Below are positions 62,101-64,000 of a DNA stretch of 64,000 bases, piece by piece. Each line of letters opens with the position of its first letter. The stretch's first letter is position 1. A program made the translations under genes and the position numbers. Origin of the DNA: Mesocentrotus franciscanus (Eukaryota > Echinodermata > Echinoidea > Camarodonta > Strongylocentrotidae); the NCBI GenBank assembly GCA_037976565.1, contig CP137680.1, forward strand, positions 22,955,533 through 23,019,532, read 5' to 3'. Under the pieces are notes generated by a model. That model was not told the DNA's origin. It searched no databases and saw only the letters and a program-made list of their open reading frames with translations.

Positions 62101-63809
62101 CCAAAAAGAGGAAAAGAAGAAAAAAACTTACAGAAAACCTCCTAGAGTGAAAAGCACTGACTGGGATAAAATGTAGGAAAAGGTATTATGCCGTAGGCCA
62201 GAACAAACTAATATGCTCATCTTTCTATGCCCTTATTAGTGAGCTACTGTACATTAGCTGATATGTTAACATGACATACATGTATTTTTTGCAGAATGTA
62301 GTTTCTTTTTAGTTTTAACATTTTCTTAGTAGCTTTGTTGGATACAGTCTTGGATGTAATAGACTACTGTAAACGCTGTTATTTTCGCGTGATTAATTTT
62401 TCGCGCTGAGCGACCCCAAAACATATTCGCGGGTTCTTAAATTTGCGTTGCACGCAATTCAGCATGTTCAAAACACGCGTAAGAAGTCATGCTTATATTT
62501 TCGCGAGTTCTAAAATTCACGGTCACCGACTTTAGCGCGAAATCCGCGAAAATTAATGTACCGCGAATATTACCACATTTACAGTACACTCTGAACAAGA
62601 CTAGCACCTGTTTGCAATGGCTCAGTGGTAGAGCAGTGGTCTCTTAACCGGGAGGTCCCAGGTTTGAAACCAAATCAATGCGCTTGTGGCCATTGGCAAG
62701 GCTTTAATCCTCATTACCAAGTCCCTTGGAGAGGACTTAAAGTCGTTTGTCCCCTGGTTGCTTACTTTAATCATATACATGCTTTCTTAACAGTCAGGTG
62801 AAGCAATCATCAAACAAACATCATTAAACAAACATCAAGAATACTGTGCATACACCAACAGTACCTGACAATGAGTACTACCATGTACATCATAGAATTA
62901 CTACTATTCATCCTTCTACAAGTTTTGATGATTCTCCTTCTGCCACTACTTCATGACTATGAGGCGTGATGGCTCAGTGGTAGAGCAGTGGTCTATTAAC
63001 CGGGAGGTCCCTGGTTCAAAACCAAGTAAATGCGCTTCTGCCCTTGGGCAAGGCTTTAATCCTCATTACCAAGTCCCCTGTCTGTCCCCTGGTTGCTAAC
63101 TTTATACCATCATATACATGCTTTCTTAGCAGTCAGGTAAAGCAATCATCAAACAAACATCATTAAACAAACATCAAGAATACTATGCATACACCAACAG
63201 TGCCTGACAATGAGTGCTACCATGTACATCATAGAATTACTACTATTCATCCTACTACAAGTTTTGATGATTCTCCTTCTGCCACTACTTCATGACTATG
63301 AGGTGTGATGGCTCAGTGGTAGAGCAGTGGTCTTGTAACCGGGAGGTCCCAGGTTCAAAACCAAGTAAATGCGCTTCTGCCCATGGGCAAGGCTTTAATC
63401 CTCATTACCAAGTCCCTTGGAGAGGACTTAAAGCCGTCTGTCCCCTGGTTGCTAACTTTATACAATCATATACATGCTTTCTTAACAGTTGGGGAAAGCA
63501 ATCATCAAACAAACATCATTAAACAAACATCAAGAATACTGTGCATACACCAACAGTACCTGACGATGGGTGCTACATATGTAACTTGTAGAATTACTTC
63601 TTTTCCTCCTACTACAATTTGTTATGGTACTCCTTCAGCCACTACTTCATGACTATAATTACAAGTATTTAATGTTGTATTTCTTTGTCCTTTACCCAGT
63701 GTGTGAGTTGAAGAATCCCTCCATGGAAGCATTCTTGAGTGGTCTAGAATCGAGTCAATGGATGAAGCATATCAAGGCTGTACTAGACACATCATTATTC
63801 ATTGCCAAG
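38654..63809 (+). CDS. MTMR6/7/8-like: Myotubularin-related phosphatase (MTMR6/7/8 group), N-terminal 323 aa, continues off window
   Basis: Eight exons join in phase: 38654-38677, 49098-49214, 54657-54819, 57758-57915, 59954-60082, 60620-60754, 61785-61917, 63700-63809 (969 nt). MTMR6-8 proteins remove the 3-phosphate from PI3P and PI(3,5)P2 on endosomal membranes. PH-GRAM covers about residues 1-103 (VRLLDRFNSRKPSSGTLYLT, TATHLIFVDPAGKKETW, PLQIRCKTFQAATFVIPREK). The phosphatase fold begins with LEDLYAFHY, GWDQFDLQAEYARMGIPN, LVGSSRFRSRGRLPVLSYLH, CRCSQPLAGFSARC, VDTRPKINAMVNKASGKGYE and GIENIHVMRNSLQKL, ending LESSQWMKHIKAVLDTSLFI. The CX5R active site should be in the next exon beyond 64000, so activity cannot be judged. 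Intron 1 is 10.4 kb. Confidence 0.93.
40038..40093 (+). repeat. Short interstitial TTAGGG-like run
   Basis: About nine degenerate GGGTTAG/GGATTAG/GGTTTAG units, two of them perfect. Confidence 0.85.
40205..40335 (+). mobile_element. Arm fragment of the fold-back family of 5000-5675
   Basis: TGATATCACCAAGACGTAATTGG and the following TACCCATACCCCTGCGTGAAGAG-like text match 5040-5160 with divergence; it is one arm only. Confidence 0.5.
41267..42205. mobile_element. AGTCCACTCC fold-back element with SINE inserted in it
   Basis: The left end AAAGGCAAGTCCACTCC and right end GGAGTGGACTTAGCCTTT are inverted. Inner pairs include AATCGGATAACTAAT/ATTAGTTATCCGATT and AATGACATGAAAAACTT-like arms. A SINE (41819-42105) splits the right arm between CATAACTTCCTTA and TATTAGTTATCC. 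Confidence 0.8.
41819..42105 (-). mobile_element. tRNA-derived SINE (GAGGTGTC family), nested
   Basis: On the minus strand: CTAGAGGTGTCGTGGTCGAG (A-box-like), then GGTTCGAGTCCCG (B-box-like), GGCAAGACATTGATCTAC, and an (ATT)n tail at 41819-41840. Confidence 0.85.
42321..42640 (+). mobile_element. tRNA-derived SINE (GAGGTGTC family), diverged
   Basis: AGAGGTGTCCTGATCTAGTGG head, GTTCAAGTCCTG B-box-like, and tail ending in (TAT)n at 42617-42636. The middle carries extra sequence. Confidence 0.65.
43479..44055. mobile_element. AGTCCACCC fold-back element, ~577 bp
   Basis: GAAGTCCACCCTGATATTA is mirrored by AACATCAGGGTGGACTTCCC. CAGTAAAAGTTTGAGCAAAAAC is mirrored by GTTTTTGCTCAAACTTTCACTG. The centre is filled with ACATGTAC repeats. 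Confidence 0.8.
46006..46812. mobile_element. 807-bp TIR element (GACGCACCTAGCG)
   Basis: About 52-bp inverted ends differ by one base by eye; both include AAGACGCACCTAGCGACCCC and GGGAATGGTGCGTCAT. Internal GGTCCGTCA and GGTGCGTCA motifs recur. No transposase was seen. Confidence 0.85.
47347..47756. mobile_element. 410-bp TIR element (TAAAGRTAAAG family), copy 2
   Basis: TAAAGATAAAGTTAAGTTCTG at the left is mirrored by CAGAACTCAACCTTCTCTTTA. The interior is related, in reverse orientation, to 18074-18456. Confidence 0.75.
49098..49214 (+). CDS. MTMR6/7/8-like: MTMR exon 2 (PH-GRAM)
   Basis: Acceptor TTCTATCACAG, donor GTAAGT. 39 codons, IENVRLLDRF to KKETW. Confidence 0.92.
50050..50205 (+). 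repeat. (AAT/GAT)n compound microsatellite, MTMR intron 2
   Basis: AATAATAATAG passes into GATGATGATGATG and then AATGATAATGATAAT trinucleotide runs. Confidence 0.9.
50333..50964. mobile_element. ~632-bp long-TIR element, MTMR intron 2
   Basis: AAATAAAATGAAGTATAATT, AGAATTCTATTTAATAATA and AGAACTAAGAAGTACAAG at the left are mirrored at 50893-50964. TIRs are about 70 bp. Confidence 0.8.
51383..51767. mobile_element. 385-bp TIR MITE (CAGACCTGCCAACC)
   Basis: CAGACCTGCCAACC and its inverted copy GGTTGGCAGGTCTG bound the element. CCTACA lies immediately outside both ends, a likely 6-bp (or 7-bp) target duplication. The interior has AGTACGAT repeats. Confidence 0.8.
51779..52180. mobile_element. 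~402-bp TIR MITE (GGGTGCRTT)
   Basis: GGGTGCATTTATGCTCA at the left and TGAGCATTAACGCACCC at the right, with ATA on both flanks. The interior has several GGTGCGTTTACGA/CGTTTACGATGAGCG motifs. It sits about 11 bp from the preceding MITE. Confidence 0.7.
54657..54819 (+). CDS. MTMR6/7/8-like: MTMR exon 3 (PH-GRAM)
   Basis: Acceptor AAACACGCAG, donor GTTTGT (weaker than the others). Encodes GFVEKLPLTTAGAPLQIRCK and PREKDCQELYKSLQKL. Confidence 0.9.
55284..55448. mobile_element. Palindromic MITE (GGGCCC family), copy 3, MTMR intron 3
   Basis: AGGACCCTGCCTTATGAAGAG is mirrored by CCCTTTATAAGATGGGGCCC, with ATCAATCGCAAG and ATTGATATCAATCAC inside. Confidence 0.75.
55451..55603. mobile_element. 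~153-bp palindromic MITE (GTCCTGTTTCATAAAAC)
   Basis: GGTCCTGTTTCATAAAACTT is mirrored by ACAGGTTTTATGAAACGG. It begins 3 bp after the preceding MITE. A smaller relative, GGGCCCTGTTGCATAAAAC, is at 16281. Confidence 0.65.
57758..57915 (+). CDS. MTMR6/7/8-like: MTMR exon 4
   Basis: Acceptor TTCCATACAG, donor GTGAGG. Encodes AELEDLYAFHYKSATVVPTM through HWCSTAINKNYE. Confidence 0.92.
58160..59055. mobile_element. Decayed element with GCCCCCGTGAG inverted repeats and a short ORF, MTMR intron 4
   Basis: Clusters of CGCCCCCGTGAG/CTCACGGGGGCG (58190-58275) and GAGCCCCCGT repeats (58940-59010) bracket the span, including a 13-bp-arm hairpin at 58981-59009. The ends share TGAGCCC/GCTCAAG-like sequence in inverse. 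A lysine-rich 61-codon ORF at 58615-58800 has no family I can name. The central part is CpG-richer than its surroundings. Confidence 0.5.
59103..59327 (-). mobile_element. tRNA-derived SINE (GAGGTGTC family), MTMR intron 4
   Basis: Minus strand: GTAGAGGTGTCGCGGTCTAG head, GGTTCCAAGTCCCGC B-box-like, GGCAAGTCATTAATCTAC, tail GGGTAATAATA. Confidence 0.8.
59657..59822 (+). mobile_element. 5'-truncated SINE (GAGGTGTC family)
   Basis: CCTTTGGCAAGACATTAATC, AATGGGTACCCAGTTGG and TAGCGCCTTATTATGGC match the body of the same family in opposite orientation; it ends in TATTATTATT. Confidence 0.65.
59954..60082 (+). CDS. MTMR6/7/8-like: MTMR exon 5
   Basis: Acceptor TAATGTAG, donor GTGAGT. Encodes ICDTYSRTLYVPTYASPPVL, GSSRFRSRGRLPVLSYLH. 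A partial duplicate lies at 60139-60231. Confidence 0.92.
60139..60231 (+). pseudogene. Partial duplicate of MTMR exon 5
   Basis: Aligns base for base to 59992-60084 with 7 differences in 93 by hand count. It lacks the exon's first ~38 nt and the acceptor, and the donor has changed from GTGAGT to GTTATT. The frame is still open (RLRSRGRLPVLSYLHQENN). Confidence 0.85.
60620..60754 (+). CDS. MTMR6/7/8-like: MTMR exon 6
   Basis: Acceptor TGTCACCAG, donor GTAAGA. Encodes AAMCRCSQPLAGFSARCVED through YIVDTRPK. Confidence 0.92.
60783..61065. mobile_element. ~283-bp TIR MITE (GGGTGTTTCAYAAAGACT), copy 2, MTMR intron 6
   Basis: The same inverted ends and the same interior (GATTTGTGACCATGATTTG, CGTCCCTTGAGAGACCAATG) as 29548-29842. 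Confidence 0.85.
61785..61917 (+). CDS. MTMR6/7/8-like: MTMR exon 7
   Basis: Acceptor TTCTACTTAG, donor GTAAGT. Encodes INAMVNKASGKGYESTEVYN through RNSLQKLID. Confidence 0.92.
62364..62585. mobile_element. ~222-bp MITE (TACTGTAAA..TTTTCGCG)
   Basis: TACTGTAAACGCTGTTATTTTCGCG-like left end and CGCGAATATTACCACATTTACAGTA-like right end, with TA at both borders. CpG-rich TTCGCG words run throughout. Confidence 0.75.
62610..63655 (+). repeat. Three ~340-350-bp tandem units, each containing a tRNA-derived SINE, MTMR intron 7
   Basis: TGGCTCAGTGGTAGAGCAGTG recurs at 62618, 62970 and 63309. Each is followed by CGGGAGGTCC, GGCAAGGCTTTAATCCTCAT, TTACCAAGTCCC, then CAAACAAACATCATTAAACA and CTTCTGCCACTACTTCATGA. 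The SINE is the family of 21488-21690. The units are very similar; unit 2 has a small deletion before CTGTCTGTCCCCTGG. Confidence 0.9.
63700..63809 (+). CDS. MTMR6/7/8-like: MTMR exon 8
   Basis: Acceptor TTTACCCAG, donor GTAAGT. Encodes CELKNPSMEAFLSGLESSQW through DTSLFIAK and ends in phase 0. The catalytic exon should follow off window. Confidence 0.92.
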
Positions 63810-64000
63810 GTAAGTTATATAGTCAATGGATAGAACATACCAAGGCTATACCATACTATTTTCTGGAATGATGATGTCTTTGTATGTTAAAATGTCAGCT
63901 GATGAATCGTTAAGAGTGGTTTTCAGTATCAACAACACCAAACTTTCAACTAAAATATTGTCACTGTCCCATGGGATAGAATTATACGACTCTGTTATCA

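Noticed and set aside
62618..62690. Possible tRNA genes at the SINE heads (also 21488, 62970, 63309, 42030, 59280)
   Set aside because: A- and B-box-like words are present but acceptor stems do not pair and SINE bodies follow.

Overview
This window is animal nuclear DNA, AT-rich and intron-rich, with short phase-consistent GT-AG exons inside long introns and a very high load of small transposons. The kinds of repeats (tRNA-derived SINEs, palindromic MITEs, (CT)n tracts, frequent ACATGTAC words, GAGCGAAGCGAGC-like runs) together with the gene structures suggest a marine deuterostome. My best guess is an echinoderm such as a sea urchin, but the species is not proven by the sequence.

Four protein genes can be reconstructed by hand from splice sites and homology. 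(1) Minus strand, 4144 down past position 1: a DDIAS/noxin homologue (OB-fold with a C4 zinc site). Exons 1-2 and part of a long exon 3 are present, and exon 3 shows a probable one-base frame break. (2) Plus strand, 11345-14842: a complete 4-exon nucleoside diphosphate kinase (NME/NDPK), 155 aa. (3) Minus strand, 31644-21854: a complete 10-coding-exon BTB-BACK-Kelch (KLHL) protein, 580 aa, with likely 5' UTR exons extending to about 33.95 kb. (4) Plus strand, 38654 to beyond the right edge: the N-terminal 323 aa of a myotubularin-related phosphatase of the MTMR6/7/8 group (PH-GRAM plus the start of the phosphatase domain). The catalytic CX5R motif lies beyond the window.

Layout: 0-4.1 kb DDIAS, with a MITE-like element in intron 2 that carries five ~150-bp tandem units; 4.1-11.3 kb intergenic, with a 676-bp fold-back element and a GGGGCAC-rich repeat field; 11.3-14.8 kb NME; 14.8-21.8 kb intergenic repeats between the convergent NME and KLHL genes; 21.8-34 kb KLHL; 34-38.6 kb intergenic with a LINE relic, between the divergent KLHL and MTMR genes; 38.6-64 kb MTMR, whose 10.4-kb intron 1 holds SINEs, fold-backs and a 2.4-kb satellite broken by two transposons.

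The genes do not form a pathway; they are ordinary neighbours. The most unusual observations are a series of four decayed copies of the 5' end of a KLHL BACK-domain exon in the intron just upstream of it, a ~92% identical partial copy of MTMR exon 5 just downstream of the real exon, a mobile repeat that carries multiple perfect DR1 nuclear-receptor motifs, and several nested transposon insertions. No CRISPR, operon, rRNA or functional tRNA gene was found. All alignments and identities were made by eye.
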